DNA from: Lacticaseibacillus porcinae | GTDB lineage: Bacteria > Bacillota > Bacilli > Lactobacillales > Lactobacillaceae | DNA: 64,000 nucleotides | Assembly: GCF_003946305.1 (NCBI RefSeq) | Contig: NZ_RHNS01000009.1 | Span: 51,362-115,361, forward strand | Direction: 5' to 3' | In this document: in pieces, positions 8,636-16,894 of the stretch | Layout of the letters: each line of letters begins with the position of its first letter | Position numbering within the stretch: the first letter of the stretch is position 1 | Program-made: the position numbers and the translations under genes | Notes under the pieces: generated by a model | Database searches by the model: none | Seen by the model: the letters and a program-made list of their open reading frames with translations, nothing else | What the model was told of the DNA's origin: nothing

Positions 8636-9514
8636 TTAAACGTTCGTTTCGTTTAATAAAATGGCGCGGTCAATGGCTTGCGCCACGCCGTCATCGGTAT
8701 TTTTCGCAGTGGTCCACCAAGCGACGTCTTTGATGTGCGGCAAGGCATTGCCCATCGCCACACCGTATTTGGCCATGGTGATCATCGATTCATCATTTAA
8801 ATTATCGCCGATGGCCATACATTCGTCTAACGTGAAGCCTTTTTTCTCAGCGTAAGCTTTTAAGGCGAGGCCTTTTTGGGCTTGCGTGGAATTGATTTCA
8901 ATATTGTTGACGGCACTGGAGGTGATCACCAAGCCGCCGGTCGCCAATAACTTTTCTTTAGAAGGGGCCAAGGCCTCTTGTCCAGCTTCAGAAAAGGCGA
9001 TCACTTTCAAGACATCCACACCTGGTTGTTGGACCAAGGCGTTGTAGTCATCGACATAATTGATATTCATCAGCTCTAGTCGCGCCGCCGCTAAAGCCAC
9101 AGCGATTTTGTAGCTGGTGTCAGGATTTAACCGCACCAGCACGTCGGCGACTTGTTGGATCCGCCGCACTCTAGAATCAGAATACACCCCTGAGTTGGTG
9201 ACGAGCTCAAAATATAGCCCAGCGTCATGTAAGGTCGTTAAAATCGTCTGCACAAGCTCAGCATCGATGCCAGCTTCCACGGTTAAGTCGCCGCGAGTGT
9301 CAAAAACCCGAGCACCGTTGACGGTGATGAACGCCGTGTGCAAGTCGTGCGCTTCAACGAGAGGCTGAGCTTCAGACAACCCGCGACCTGTCGCGACCAT
9401 AAACTCGATGCCAGCGGCTTGGGCGCGACGGATCGCCGCGGCATTGCCTTCGGATACTTGGAGTTTGTCGTTGAGCAAGGTACCATCCATATCTGATGCG
9501 ATCAAACGAATCAT
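8636..9514 (-). CDS. Cof-type HAD phosphatase
   Basis: A 292-residue member of the Cof/YidA class of HAD hydrolases. Motif I is DMDGTLL (nucleophile Asp8, acid Asp10), motif II lies in MVATGR, and motif IV is AIGDNLNDESMI near the C-terminus with a C2 cap between them. Such enzymes dephosphorylate sugar phosphates and cofactors such as pyridoxal phosphate or flavins in the cytoplasm. The ATG at 9514 is used because GGAGG lies seven bases upstream; the longer frame to 9544 has no such site. Confidence 0.88.
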   Translation of the reverse strand: MIRLIASDMDGTLLNDKLQVSEGNAAAIRRAQAAGIEFMVATGRGLSEAQPLVEAHDLHTAFITVNGARVFDTRGDLTVEAGIDAELVQTILTTLHDAGLYFELVTNSGVYSDSRVRRIQQVADVLVRLNPDTSYKIAVALAAARLELMNINYVDDYNALVQQPGVDVLKVIAFSEAGQEALAPSKEKLLATGGLVITSSAVNNIEINSTQAQKGLALKAYAEKKGFTLDECMAIGDNLNDESMITMAKYGVAMGNALPHIKDVAWWTTAKNTDDGVAQAIDRAILLNETNV

Positions 9515-9587
9515 AGTGAATCCTCCTTGGCTGTTTGACTTCATTTTACCATGAATTCTCGGTACAATAGAAGCCGAGGTGACACCA

Positions 9588-10295
9588 ATGAAAACGATTA
9601 TCCATAATGACTGGCAAACCGTGTTGGAACCAGTGTTTGAAAGCCCGCAGTACGCGCAATTACATCAATTTTTAAAACAAGAATATGCAACCAAAACCAT
9701 TTATCCGGAAATGCACCATATTTTTCAAGCCTTTGAATGGACGCCTTTTGCTGAAACCAAAGTGGTGATCTTAGGTCAAGATCCTTACCATGGCCCCAAT
9801 CAAGCGATCGGCTGCTCCTTTGCGGTCGCCCCTGGCATCCAGCTACCCCCGTCTTTACAAAATATCTATAAAGAATTGCAATCAGACCTTGGCATTGCCC
9901 CAGTCAATCATGGATACTTAAAAGACTGGGCGACCCAAGGGGTGTTGTTGCTCAACGCAGTGCTCACGGTGCAAGATGGTCGCGCCAACTCCCATCAAAA
10001 TCACGGTTGGGAGAACTTGACGGATGCGGCGATCGCGGCGTTATCTGATCGCGGCGGGGTGGTATTTATCTTATGGGGGGCTTCCGCTCGTGCGAAAGCT
10101 AAAGTGATCGATCGCAGTAAAAATGCGATCATCGAATCCCCACATCCAAGTCCGTTATCTGCATACCGCGGCTTTTTTGGCAGTCGACCATTTTCTAAAA
10201 CCAATGAAGCGCTTGCGCAAATGGGGGAACAACCGATCAATTGGCAACTTCCTAGTACACCTAACACTAGTCAAAGCAACATGAATGCGCTATGA
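9588..10295 (+). CDS. ung: Uracil-DNA glycosylase
   Basis: This 235-residue enzyme removes uracil from DNA in base-excision repair. Family-1 motifs are intact: GQDPYHGP (residues 63-70, catalytic Asp65), the uracil-binding GCSFAV and LLLNAVLTV segments, and [10 protein letters not shown] (DNA-intercalation loop). The start is ATG 9588, preceded by GAGGTGA; an in-frame GTG at 9579 overlaps that site. It lies 37 bases before pta, an arrangement common in lactic acid bacteria. Confidence 0.95.
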   Translation: MKTIIHNDWQTVLEPVFESPQYAQLHQFLKQEYATKTIYPEMHHIFQAFEWTPFAETKVVILGQDPYHGPNQAIGCSFAVAPGIQLPPSLQNIYKELQSDLGIAPVNHGYLKDWATQGVLLLNAVLTVQDGRANSHQNHGWENLTDAAIAALSDRGGVVFILWGASARAKAKVIDRSKNAIIESPHPSPLSAYRGFFGSRPFSKTNEALAQMGEQPINWQLPSTPNTSQSNMNAL

Positions 10296-10332
10296 TTAAC
10301 ACAGAAAAACGTTTTCTATGGAGGGCATAATC

Positions 10333-11307
10333 TTGGATTTATTTGAAAGCTTAAGCAACAAGATCACCGGCAAGGATTTACGTATCGTGTTCCCAGAAGG
10401 CACTGACCCCCGCATCGTTGGCGCGGCAGTGCGGTTAGCCGCCAGTGGCTTGATCCACCCGATTTTATTGGGGAACCCAGAAGCCATCGGCAAAGTTGCC
10501 ACTGAAAAAGGCTTCGACATTTCCAAAGTCACGGTGCGCGACCCAGAAACTGACGCCTTTCATGATGAAATGGCCGCCGCTTTCGTTGAACGCCGTCATG
10601 GCAAAGCCACTGCTGAACAAGCAGAAACCATCGTTCGCGATCCTAACTACTTCGGTACCATGTTAGTTTACATGGGCAAAGCGGATGGCATGGTATCTGG
10701 TGCGGTGCACTCCACTGCTGACACCGTACGTCCTGCACTGCAAATCGTGAAGACCCGTCCAGATGCCACTCGCATTTCTGGTGCCTTCATTATGCAACGT
10801 GGTCGCGACGAACGTTACTTGTTTGCCGACAACGCCATCAACATTGATCCAAACGCCCAAGAATTAGCGGAAATCGCGGTTGAATCTGCCCGCACTGCGA
10901 AGATTTTTGACATCGATCCAAAAGTCGCAATGCTCAGCTTCTCGACTAAAGGCTCTGCTAAAGCGCCACAAGTCGACAAAGTGGTTGAAGCCACTGCCAT
11001 TGCCCACAAGTTGAACCCTGAATTAGCCTTAGATGGTGAATTACAATTTGATGCGGCTTTTGTGCCAACGGTTGCTAAGCTTAAGGCCCCTGATTCAGAA
11101 GTTGCCGGCTATGCCAATGTCTTCATTTTCCCAGACTTGCAAGCCGGGAACATCGGCTACAAGATCGCCCAACGCTTTGGGAACTTCGAAGCCATCGGCC
11201 CGATCTTGCAAGGTTTGAACGCACCTGTTGCAGACCTTTCTCGTGGCTGCAACGAAGAAGATGTTTACAAGTTAGCCATCATCACCGCCGCCCAAGCATT
11301 GAACTAA
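10333..11307 (+). CDS. pta: Phosphate acetyltransferase
   Basis: A 324-residue phosphotransacetylase of the short (PTA_PTB-only) type, converting acetyl-CoA and phosphate to acetyl phosphate. The start is TTG at 10333 with GGAGGG six to seven bases upstream; the in-frame ATG at 10318 overlaps that ribosome binding site. Recognisable segments are LRIVFPEGTDPRIVGAA at the N-terminus, GMVSGAVHSTADTVRPALQI in the middle, and NVFIFPDLQAGNIGYKIAQR near the C-terminus. A terminator follows at once. Confidence 0.95.
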   Translation: MDLFESLSNKITGKDLRIVFPEGTDPRIVGAAVRLAASGLIHPILLGNPEAIGKVATEKGFDISKVTVRDPETDAFHDEMAAAFVERRHGKATAEQAETIVRDPNYFGTMLVYMGKADGMVSGAVHSTADTVRPALQIVKTRPDATRISGAFIMQRGRDERYLFADNAINIDPNAQELAEIAVESARTAKIFDIDPKVAMLSFSTKGSAKAPQVDKVVEATAIAHKLNPELALDGELQFDAAFVPTVAKLKAPDSEVAGYANVFIFPDLQAGNIGYKIAQRFGNFEAIGPILQGLNAPVADLSRGCNEEDVYKLAIITAAQALN

Positions 11308-11321
11308 AACTTGCTCACCGA

Positions 11322-11352
11322 AAGTCATCAGCGTTTGCTGGTGACTTTTTTG
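11322..11352 (+). terminator. Terminator of pta
   Basis: AAGTCATCAGC and GCTGGTGACTT form an 11-bp stem with one U.G pair and a 4-base loop, followed by TTTTTG. The T-tract leads straight into an extended -10 promoter. Confidence 0.88.
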
Positions 11353-11359
11353 TTATAAT
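11351..11359 (+). promoter_or_regulatory. Extended -10 promoter before element A/B copy 1
   Basis: The string TGTTATAAT is a perfect extended -10 box. Initiation would fall near 11366, five bases before the first helix of the downstream structured element. No convincing -35 box is seen because the pta terminator occupies that position. Confidence 0.55.
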
Positions 11360-11439
11360 CGAGGTATTCAAACTATCGCTGTCCGGCATCGTGAGTGTGT
11401 CATGCCGCCATCAGGTGCTCGTGTGCTAGCTCCGTTTCA

Positions 11440-11627
11440 GTGATTTGAAATTGGGACTCCAGCTGGCTCGCCGCGACATAGTGAGGGTCCTCGGCGGAGC
11501 TAACTTGGACGTTTCGCTGCGCTCACCGCCAAGTGGATCTCCACCTGCGGCTTTCCGTAAGCGGTAAACCGCTAACGGAAATCTCACTATGTCACGGCGG
11601 CCAGCTTCCGTCCCAATTTCAAATCAC
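11440..11627 (+). repeat. Palindromic element A, copy 1
   Basis: Outer 18-bp perfect arms GTGATTTGAAATTGGGAC / its complement flank a symmetric TCC/TCC internal loop, an AGCTGG/CCAGCT helix, a GACATAGTGAG/CTCACTATGTC helix and two inner hairpins. Conserved primary motifs are GTGAGGGTCCTCGG, AAGTGGATCT, ACCTGCGG and GCGGTAAACCGCTAAC. Confidence 0.9.
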
Positions 11628-11757
11628 TTCCACTACGCTAGCCCACTGGCACCTGATGGTCGCGAAACGCAGTATTCTACATTGATATCATGTTTGGTCT
11701 TGTGAATGACGTCGTAACATCGACGTGTTTGATTTGTAAGTCAGCGACATCAACGTA

Positions 11758-12016
11758 GAAAATCTGTGGGTAGAGATGATTTGGCAAAACGGAGGTGAAT
11801 GGGACAATTGCCTGTGGCAGTGAAATCAAGTGAAACGCCGGTTTGTGGCGGTTCGCGCAGATTTCACCGGCAGATTTTGAGACAAAGTGATTTTCTTTGG
11901 CTCAAAATCTAGTCGCAAGAACATCGGCGGGCTTTGCCGATTTCTGCAGACGGCCGCACCGGCAACTTGTCCCATTCACCGCAGTGACGCCAAATCGTCG
12001 GAGCCCACAGATTTTC
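11758..12016 (+). repeat. Palindromic element B, copy 1
   Basis: Nested arms GAAAATCTGTGGG, GATTTGGC and GGTGAATGGGAC each have perfect complements in reverse order at 12004-12016, 11989-11996 and 11969-11980. Inside are GTGAAATC/GATTTCAC, AGATTTTGAG/CTCAAAATCT and the hairpin AACATCGGC-gggcttt-GCCGATTT. The same order recurs near 20.9 kb and, shortened, near 35.3 kb. Confidence 0.88.
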
Positions 12017-12094
12017 GTGCCGGAGGCATAGGGGTATAGTTTGCTGAAACACTATCGATTCCGGACAACGATAGTTAAATTAAAGGAGCACATC

Positions 12095-12550
12095 ATGGAT
12101 ATTGCAAATGAACAAGTGCTACAGGCATGGGCCAAAGAAAAAGTGGCCCCACAACTAAAAGCTGGCGACGTGTTGTTGCTTGACGGCGACTTAGGTGCTG
12201 GTAAAACCAGCTTCACCAAAGGCTTAGCCGCAGGGCTGGGGATCAACAAACCAGTCAAAAGCCCAACTTTTACCATCATCCGTGAGTATCAACAAGGGCG
12301 CTTGCCGCTGTATCATATGGATATTTATCGCTTGGAAGACGGCGGCGTCGAAGACTTAGGGCTCGAAGAATATTTTGAAGGGGACGGGGTGTCTGTGGTC
12401 GAATGGCCTGAATTCTTAGGTCTTGCAATGCCTGATGAGTATTTAATGATCCACATCGTCAAAGACGAAACTATCGATGAAGCTCGCCATGTCAGCTTCA
12501 CCGCCAAAGGCTCACGATTTGAAACTTTGGCGCAAGCAATTGAAGCTTAG
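12095..12550 (+). CDS. tsaE: tRNA threonylcarbamoyladenosine biosynthesis ATPase TsaE
   Basis: A 151-residue cytoplasmic ATPase needed, with TsaB and TsaD, for t6A37 modification of ANN-decoding tRNAs. Walker A is GDLGAGKTS (residues 31-39); KSPTFTIIREY and YHMDIYRLED are family signatures. The start is ATG 12095 with AAAGGAG upstream; an in-frame TTG at 12041 lies within the structured element. The large palindromic element sits immediately upstream. Confidence 0.93.
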   Translation: MDIANEQVLQAWAKEKVAPQLKAGDVLLLDGDLGAGKTSFTKGLAAGLGINKPVKSPTFTIIREYQQGRLPLYHMDIYRLEDGGVEDLGLEEYFEGDGVSVVEWPEFLGLAMPDEYLMIHIVKDETIDEARHVSFTAKGSRFETLAQAIEA

Positions 12551-12568
12551 GTCTGCCAGCGCTACAAT
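12540..12568 (+). promoter_or_regulatory. Promoter of the proline iminopeptidase gene
   Basis: TTGAAG (12540-12545) and TACAAT (12563-12568) are separated by 17 bases; the -35 box lies in the last codons of tsaE. Confidence 0.6.
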
Positions 12569-12598
12569 AAAAGCATTATATTAAAAGGACCTGAGAAA

Positions 12599-13480
12599 AT
12601 GAAAATTGAAGAAGGCTACATGCCGTTTCATGAATTCAAAACGTACTATCGCATCGTCGGCGAAGCAAATCCTGATTTAGCGCCATTGTTGTTGATCCAT
12701 GGGGGACCAGGGTCATCGCATAATTATTTTGAATTGATCGATGATTATGCAGAACAATCTGGCCGGCAGTTGATCATGTATGATCAAGTGGGTTGCGGGA
12801 AGTCCAGTTTGCCTGAAGACGAGAAGTGGTACGTCAAAGAAACTTGGGCCGAAGAATTGATCGCACTGCGGAAGTATCTCCATCTTGATCAAGTCCATAT
12901 GCTCGGTCAGTCATGGGGTGGGATGCTTGAAATGTTCTACCTCACGCAATACGCCCATGACGGGGTGAAATCAGTGATGATCGATGGGTCGCCAGCTTCG
13001 ATCAAGTTGTGGACCCAAGAACAACATCGCTTGATCTCATACTTGGAAGCAGTCGACCGTGATGCCATTGCTGAAGCCGAACGTACTGGGAACTTCTCTG
13101 GTCCTAAGTATTTGGCCGCTAACGATCGCTATATGGAGCGCTACTGCTGGGATGATCCCACTGAAGATTCACCAGAACCACTGCGGCGGCCGACGAATGG
13201 TAAACGCGCAAGCTTGATTGCTGAAGGTCCGAACGAATTCACAGAAAATGGGACGATTTCAGATTTTGATGTGACGGATGATCTCCATAAAATCGATGTC
13301 CCGACCTTAGTCACTAGCGGCACTGATGATTTGTGCACACCGCTGATCGCAAAGTCTGTTTATGATCATATTCCAGGGGCTAAGTGGCATTTGTTTGCGA
13401 ACTCCCGTCATTTAGCCTTGCTTGATCAACACGACGAGTTCATTTCAGTGCTTGATCACTGGCTTAAAGCGAATGATTAA
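12599..13480 (+). CDS. Proline iminopeptidase-family alpha/beta hydrolase
   Basis: This 293-residue serine peptidase has the PepI pattern: oxyanion motif HGGPG (residues 34-38), nucleophile elbow GQSWGG (Ser105), acid region SGTDDLCTP and catalytic His in NSRHLAL. PepI-type enzymes release N-terminal proline from peptides in the cytoplasm and take part in casein-peptide use by lactobacilli. ATG 12599 is preceded by AAAGGAC. A second, different member lies at 29446-30348, so the two may differ in substrate; exact specificity cannot be read from the sequence. Confidence 0.88.
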   Translation: MKIEEGYMPFHEFKTYYRIVGEANPDLAPLLLIHGGPGSSHNYFELIDDYAEQSGRQLIMYDQVGCGKSSLPEDEKWYVKETWAEELIALRKYLHLDQVHMLGQSWGGMLEMFYLTQYAHDGVKSVMIDGSPASIKLWTQEQHRLISYLEAVDRDAIAEAERTGNFSGPKYLAANDRYMERYCWDDPTEDSPEPLRRPTNGKRASLIAEGPNEFTENGTISDFDVTDDLHKIDVPTLVTSGTDDLCTPLIAKSVYDHIPGAKWHLFANSRHLALLDQHDEFISVLDHWLKAND

Positions 13481-13482
13481 TA

Positions 13483-13525
13483 AAAAATCAGTCCTATTTC
13501 AATTTTGAAATGGGACTGATTTTTT
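13483..13525. terminator. Bidirectional terminator between pepI-like gene and hflX
   Basis: A long stem (AAAAATCAGTCC...GGGACTGATTTTT, with inner ATTTCAA/TTGAAAT) has A-run and T-run flanks and serves both convergent genes. Confidence 0.9.
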
Positions 13526-13526
13526 A

Positions 13527-14801
13527 TTATGCTTCGACTAAGTAGTCACGCAGTTGACCTGCTTGGATCGGGTTAACGGTAGTCGTGATCAAGGTGCCGC
13601 TTTCTGTGTAGTCGGTTTTTTCAACGCTAGTTTCGCGATTAATGAAATCGACTACTTGCCCTTTGTCAAAGGGGATCAAGTATTGGTTGGTCACATCTTC
13701 GGCAAACAAGTGGTGTTGGATCAATTCGGTGAGCTTGTCTAAACTTGCAGAATCGCGAGCAGAGTAGATCAAGTCGTCGCCGTTGACTTCTGGGAATACC
13801 GCACCATCTTTGAGGTCGGCTTTGTTGTAAGCGACGACCATTGGAATGTCGTGAATGCCGATGGAATCTAAGGTCTTTTCAGTGACTTTCATCATATCTG
13901 GATAATGCGGATCAGCGTAGTCGACGACTTGGATCAATAAGTCAGCACTGGCAGCTTCTGCTAACGTTGCTTTAAAGGCGTCAACTAAAGTATGGGGCAA
14001 CTTGGACACAAAGCCGACAGTATCAGAAAGCAAGAATTTGCGATTGTTCGGCAAGGTGATTTGGCGGACTGAAGTATCCAAGGTGGCAAACAACATGTCT
14101 TTTTCAAAAACTTGTTTCGTTTCTGGATGTTCGGCGAACTTTTCGAGCAAGCCGTTCATGGTAGTGGACTTCCCAGCGTTGGTGTAACCCACCAAGGCAA
14201 CTGTTGGCAGTTCTTTGTCGGTACGTTTAGCGCGACGAACTTCTTCACCGATATCGGCGTCTTTGAGTTCCCGACGCAAACGGGCAATGCGTTTGTTGAG
14301 TACTCGCTTGTCCATTTCCAACTTGGTTTCACCAGCACCACGGTTGGCAACGCCACCGCCGCCTTGCTGGTCAAGTTTGTTGGCACTAGGATGCAATCGT
14401 GGCAAGGCGTATTGCAATTGCGCGATTTCCACTTGCATTTTAGCGGTTTTAGATTGGGCCCGGTTGGCGAAGATCTCTAAGATCAACTGGGTGCGATCGA
14501 CGATGTGATGTTTGGTTTCCCGCTCTAAGTTCCGCAATTGGGAAGGTGAAAGTTCATCGTTGACCAATACTGTCGTTGCGTCATAAGCATCCGCTAATTC
14601 ACGAATTTCGTCGACTTTCCCACTCCCAAAGTAAAAGGCGGCAGTGGAGCGGTCGAGGTTTTGCCGCAACTCGCCGACGACTTCATAGTTGTTGGCTTTG
14701 GCCAGTTCCACGAGTTCAGTCATGGTGTAGTCAAAATCTTCACGACCACGTGAGATCCCGGTGACTAAGACTTTTTCCGGTTGTAAAATGTTTTCTTGCA
14801 C
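13527..14801 (-). CDS. hflX: Ribosome-associated GTPase HflX
   Basis: This 424-residue GTPase splits or rescues stalled and antibiotic-bound ribosomes. The N-terminal subdomain has GSGKVDEI and VNDELSPSQLRNLE, a coiled-coil/Gly-rich linker (QQGGGGVANRGAGETKLE) follows, then the G domain with G1 GYTNAGKST, G3 DTVGF and G4 NKAD, and a small C-terminal domain. The GTG start at 14801 has AAGGAG six bases upstream. Upstream lie a nine-codon leader peptide and a terminator hairpin, which suggests control by ribosome-mediated attenuation. Confidence 0.93.
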   Translation of the reverse strand: MQENILQPEKVLVTGISRGREDFDYTMTELVELAKANNYEVVGELRQNLDRSTAAFYFGSGKVDEIRELADAYDATTVLVNDELSPSQLRNLERETKHHIVDRTQLILEIFANRAQSKTAKMQVEIAQLQYALPRLHPSANKLDQQGGGGVANRGAGETKLEMDKRVLNKRIARLRRELKDADIGEEVRRAKRTDKELPTVALVGYTNAGKSTTMNGLLEKFAEHPETKQVFEKDMLFATLDTSVRQITLPNNRKFLLSDTVGFVSKLPHTLVDAFKATLAEAASADLLIQVVDYADPHYPDMMKVTEKTLDSIGIHDIPMVVAYNKADLKDGAVFPEVNGDDLIYSARDSASLDKLTELIQHHLFAEDVTNQYLIPFDKGQVVDFINRETSVEKTDYTESGTLITTTVNPIQAGQLRDYLVEA

Positions 14802-14830
14802 TGTAACTCCTTAATGTTCGCAAACACACA

Positions 14831-14855
14831 AAAACGGTAGCGAAGGCTACCGTTT
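14831..14855 (-). terminator. Attenuator hairpin in the hflX leader
   Basis: On the minus strand AAACGGTAGC-cttc-GCTACCGTTTT forms a stem of about 10 bp with a 4-base loop and T-run, 30 bases before the hflX start. It lies between the leader peptide and the structural gene, so it would end transcription prematurely. Confidence 0.8.
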
Positions 14856-14885
14856 GGGGTGATGCGAGCCTGCGTGTGAGTGATG

Positions 14886-14915
14886 TTAAATTGTAGCGAA
14901 CTTTTTCAAACGCAT
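14886..14915 (-). CDS. hflX leader peptide (MRLKKFATI)
   Basis: ATG at 14915 is preceded on the minus strand by AGGGAG at a 9-base spacing and followed by eight codons and TAA, encoding MRLKKFATI. The codons TTC GCT ACA contain GCTAC, which duplicates the 3' arm of the downstream attenuator and could pair with its 5' arm (GTAGC). Translation of this frame could therefore decide whether the terminator forms. This is inference from layout; antibiotic-responsive leaders of this kind are known for hflX-like genes in other Firmicutes. Confidence 0.6.
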   Translation of the reverse strand: MRLKKFATI

Positions 14916-14948
14916 GATGGCTCGCTCCCTTCGTTATCAATTAACTTC

Positions 14949-14957
14949 AGTGTAACA
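14949..14957 (-). promoter_or_regulatory. Extended -10 box of hflX
   Basis: The minus strand reads TGTTACACT. Transcription would start near 14941, about 25 bases before the leader peptide. Confidence 0.5.
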
Positions 14958-14984
14958 TGTTCACCCGCGCTTGCCCACTAACAA

Positions 14985-15902
14985 TTATTTTTGTGAGAGC
15001 ATGGTGTCAGTGACTAACTTGATTTGGCCTTTGACGGCAATTGGATCGTAGTAGTACATTTTGTTAAAAGGTAGTTCGATCACATGTTTGGCTTTCACTG
15101 CTGGCAAAGACTGCCATACCGCGTTGGCAGTCAAGTCGCTGATCGATTGTTTAGAGCCTGAAGTGTTCGAGAAAAACAACCAGTCGCCAGCATATGACGG
15201 CGTTGCTTCAGTGGCAATTTGCTTGTAGCCAGTGCCGGCTTCAACTTTTTGTGCCGCTTTGGTCAATTGAAAACCCATTGCAGTGACGATCGCGGACCCA
15301 CCGCGGCCCCAAGTTGAACCGTCGACATACAATTTGTTGGCTTGAATATCGAAGAAGGAAACCGTCGTCGTCGCTGGGTCGATCCCATTGGCGTTCAACT
15401 TAGCGGTTGCATTTTTTGCTGTTTGCTTCAAATCGTCACTGACTTGTTTGGCTTGCTTTTGGCGATTCATCAAGCGACCGAATTGGGTGAGTGACTGGTA
15501 AACATCGCCAGTCGACCCATAAGGAATGTACAACACTGGGGCGATGGCTTTGAGCTTTTTCACATCAGCTTCATTGGAAGTGACGATCAAGTCAGGTTTC
15601 AATTTCAAAATCGCTTCTTGATTCATGGTGTTGCCAAGGTTTTTGATGCCTTTGGTTTGAGCTTTGGATAACCACGGATTAGCGAGATCCATTTGGGTGG
15701 AGCCCACCACATGAACGCCTAAGCTGATCAATTGATCGGTGTAAACCGTCGATACCACGCGTTTAGGGTGCGCTGGGATCTTCGTTTTGCCGGCGGTGGT
15801 GGTGACAGTGCGAGTCGCCGTGGTGCTAGTGGTTTGCGTTTTGGCACAGCCAGCCAGTAAGAACATGCTAAGCAAGCCGATCAATAAGGTGCGTTTTTTC
15901 AT
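14985..15902 (-). CDS. Iron-siderophore ABC transporter binding lipoprotein (FepB/FhuD family)
   Basis: A lipoprotein of about 305 residues with lipobox LAGC and a Thr-rich linker. The periplasmic-binding-protein type III fold is shown by KRVVSTVYTDQLISLGVHVVGS, LKPDLIVTSNEADVKKL and PVLYIPYGSTGDVYQSL. It captures a ferric-siderophore or haem-like ligand for the two permeases and ATPase encoded upstream. The start is ATG 15902, ten bases after GGAGG; the gene overlaps the end of the preceding permease by a few bases of non-coding leader. Ligand is not determinable. Confidence 0.87.
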   Translation of the reverse strand: MKKRTLLIGLLSMFLLAGCAKTQTTSTTATRTVTTTAGKTKIPAHPKRVVSTVYTDQLISLGVHVVGSTQMDLANPWLSKAQTKGIKNLGNTMNQEAILKLKPDLIVTSNEADVKKLKAIAPVLYIPYGSTGDVYQSLTQFGRLMNRQKQAKQVSDDLKQTAKNATAKLNANGIDPATTTVSFFDIQANKLYVDGSTWGRGGSAIVTAMGFQLTKAAQKVEAGTGYKQIATEATPSYAGDWLFFSNTSGSKQSISDLTANAVWQSLPAVKAKHVIELPFNKMYYYDPIAVKGQIKLVTDTMLSQK

Positions 15903-15907
15903 CAAGG

Positions 15908-16894
15908 TCAAACCTCCGTTTTTTGAAATAGCAACATTAAAAAGTAAGGCATGGTGATCACCGCGACGACTAAACCGACAGGCAATGTCGCTGGCAGAAA
16001 TAAATTATTCGCCACGGCGTTGCTGGCGAGCATCAAAGTGATCCCCACGACGATCGACATGTTCATGCGGGTGGTGAATTGGCTGCCGACTAAACGTTTG
16101 GCAATGTTAGGACTCATCAACCCGACTAAAGCAATGGCGCCACCAACTGCGACTGCAATTGCCGCTAAGCCGATCGCCAAGGCCATCAACAAGCTTTTGG
16201 TGCGTTTGATGTTAACGCCAGCAGCTTGGGCCATGTCGTCACCTAAATTCAACATATTGAATTCATGCCGCAATAGCCAAACCACCACCACCAAAACCAC
16301 CGCAGCTAGCCCGTAGCCAGCAAGAAATTGACCGTCAACGTTCCAGAAACTCCCAGTCAACCAAGTTAACACCCGTTCAAAGTCAAAGGCATTCATGTTC
16401 AGTTGCAACATCAAGATCACACCATTCAGCAATGCCGTCAACGCGACCCCGCGCAACAACAAACGCAAGCGGTCATGTTGTGCACTCGCTTGGCGGACTA
16501 AAAAAAACGCACAACTGGCACCGATGATCGCAGCGATCGGCAGCCAAGTTTGCACCGATAACTGTTTAAAACGGGCACTGGCGGCGATCAAAATCACGGC
16601 ACCAAGGCTAGCCCCAGCATTCACCCCGAGGATCGAGGAATCGACTAAAGGGTTTTGCGTCAGTTGTTGCAACAACAACCCACTGACTGCAAGGGCTGTG
16701 CCACAAATCAAAGCGGCAACCACATATGGCAAGCGCATTTGCCAGATCACTAAGGTTGAGACCTGATCCCCAAAACCAAATAAACTGGCAACCACTTGAT
16801 TCAGCGATAGGTGAATGTCACCAAACATGAAACAAGCTAATGTTGAAACAATGGCCAGGAAACTTACGATGAGGTAAGCAATCGTTTTTTTCAT
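15908..16894 (-). CDS. FecCD-family iron-siderophore permease
   Basis: A 328-residue permease with the FecCD pattern: GLLLQQLTQNPLVDSSILGVNAGASLGAV early, and GGAIALVGLMSPNIAKRLVG in the coupling region. About nine to ten transmembrane segments are seen. It overlaps the upstream permease gene by four bases (ATGA), indicating translational coupling. It forms a heterodimeric pore with the neighbouring permease. Confidence 0.9.
   Translation of the reverse strand: MKKTIAYLIVSFLAIVSTLACFMFGDIHLSLNQVVASLFGFGDQVSTLVIWQMRLPYVVAALICGTALAVSGLLLQQLTQNPLVDSSILGVNAGASLGAVILIAASARFKQLSVQTWLPIAAIIGASCAFFLVRQASAQHDRLRLLLRGVALTALLNGVILMLQLNMNAFDFERVLTWLTGSFWNVDGQFLAGYGLAAVVLVVVVWLLRHEFNMLNLGDDMAQAAGVNIKRTKSLLMALAIGLAAIAVAVGGAIALVGLMSPNIAKRLVGSQFTTRMNMSIVVGITLMLASNAVANNLFLPATLPVGLVVAVITMPYFLMLLFQKTEV

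Larger units (their letters stand above)
11371..12077 (+). ncRNA. Candidate large structured RNA (elements A and B, copy 1)
   Basis: No reading frame of coding quality fills this 700-base interval; it folds on itself at several levels. Closing helix: AACTATCG + GTCCGG (11371-11386) with CCGGAC + CGATAGTT (12061-12076). Module A: 11-bp arms 11408-11418/11649-11659, an 18-bp arm pair 11440-11457/11610-11627 and inner helices. Module B: 13-bp arms 11758-11770/12004-12016, then 8-bp and 12-bp helices enclosing further hairpins. The structure ends five bases before the tsaE ribosome binding site. It could be an independent RNA or the leader of tsaE. I do not recognise a named RNA family. Confidence 0.6.

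Noticed and set aside
11371..12077. Naming the A/B element as GOLLD or ROOL RNA
   Set aside because: It is similar in size and elaboration only. I could not match conserved sequences, and those RNAs are usually single and often phage-linked, while this one is dispersed among core genes.
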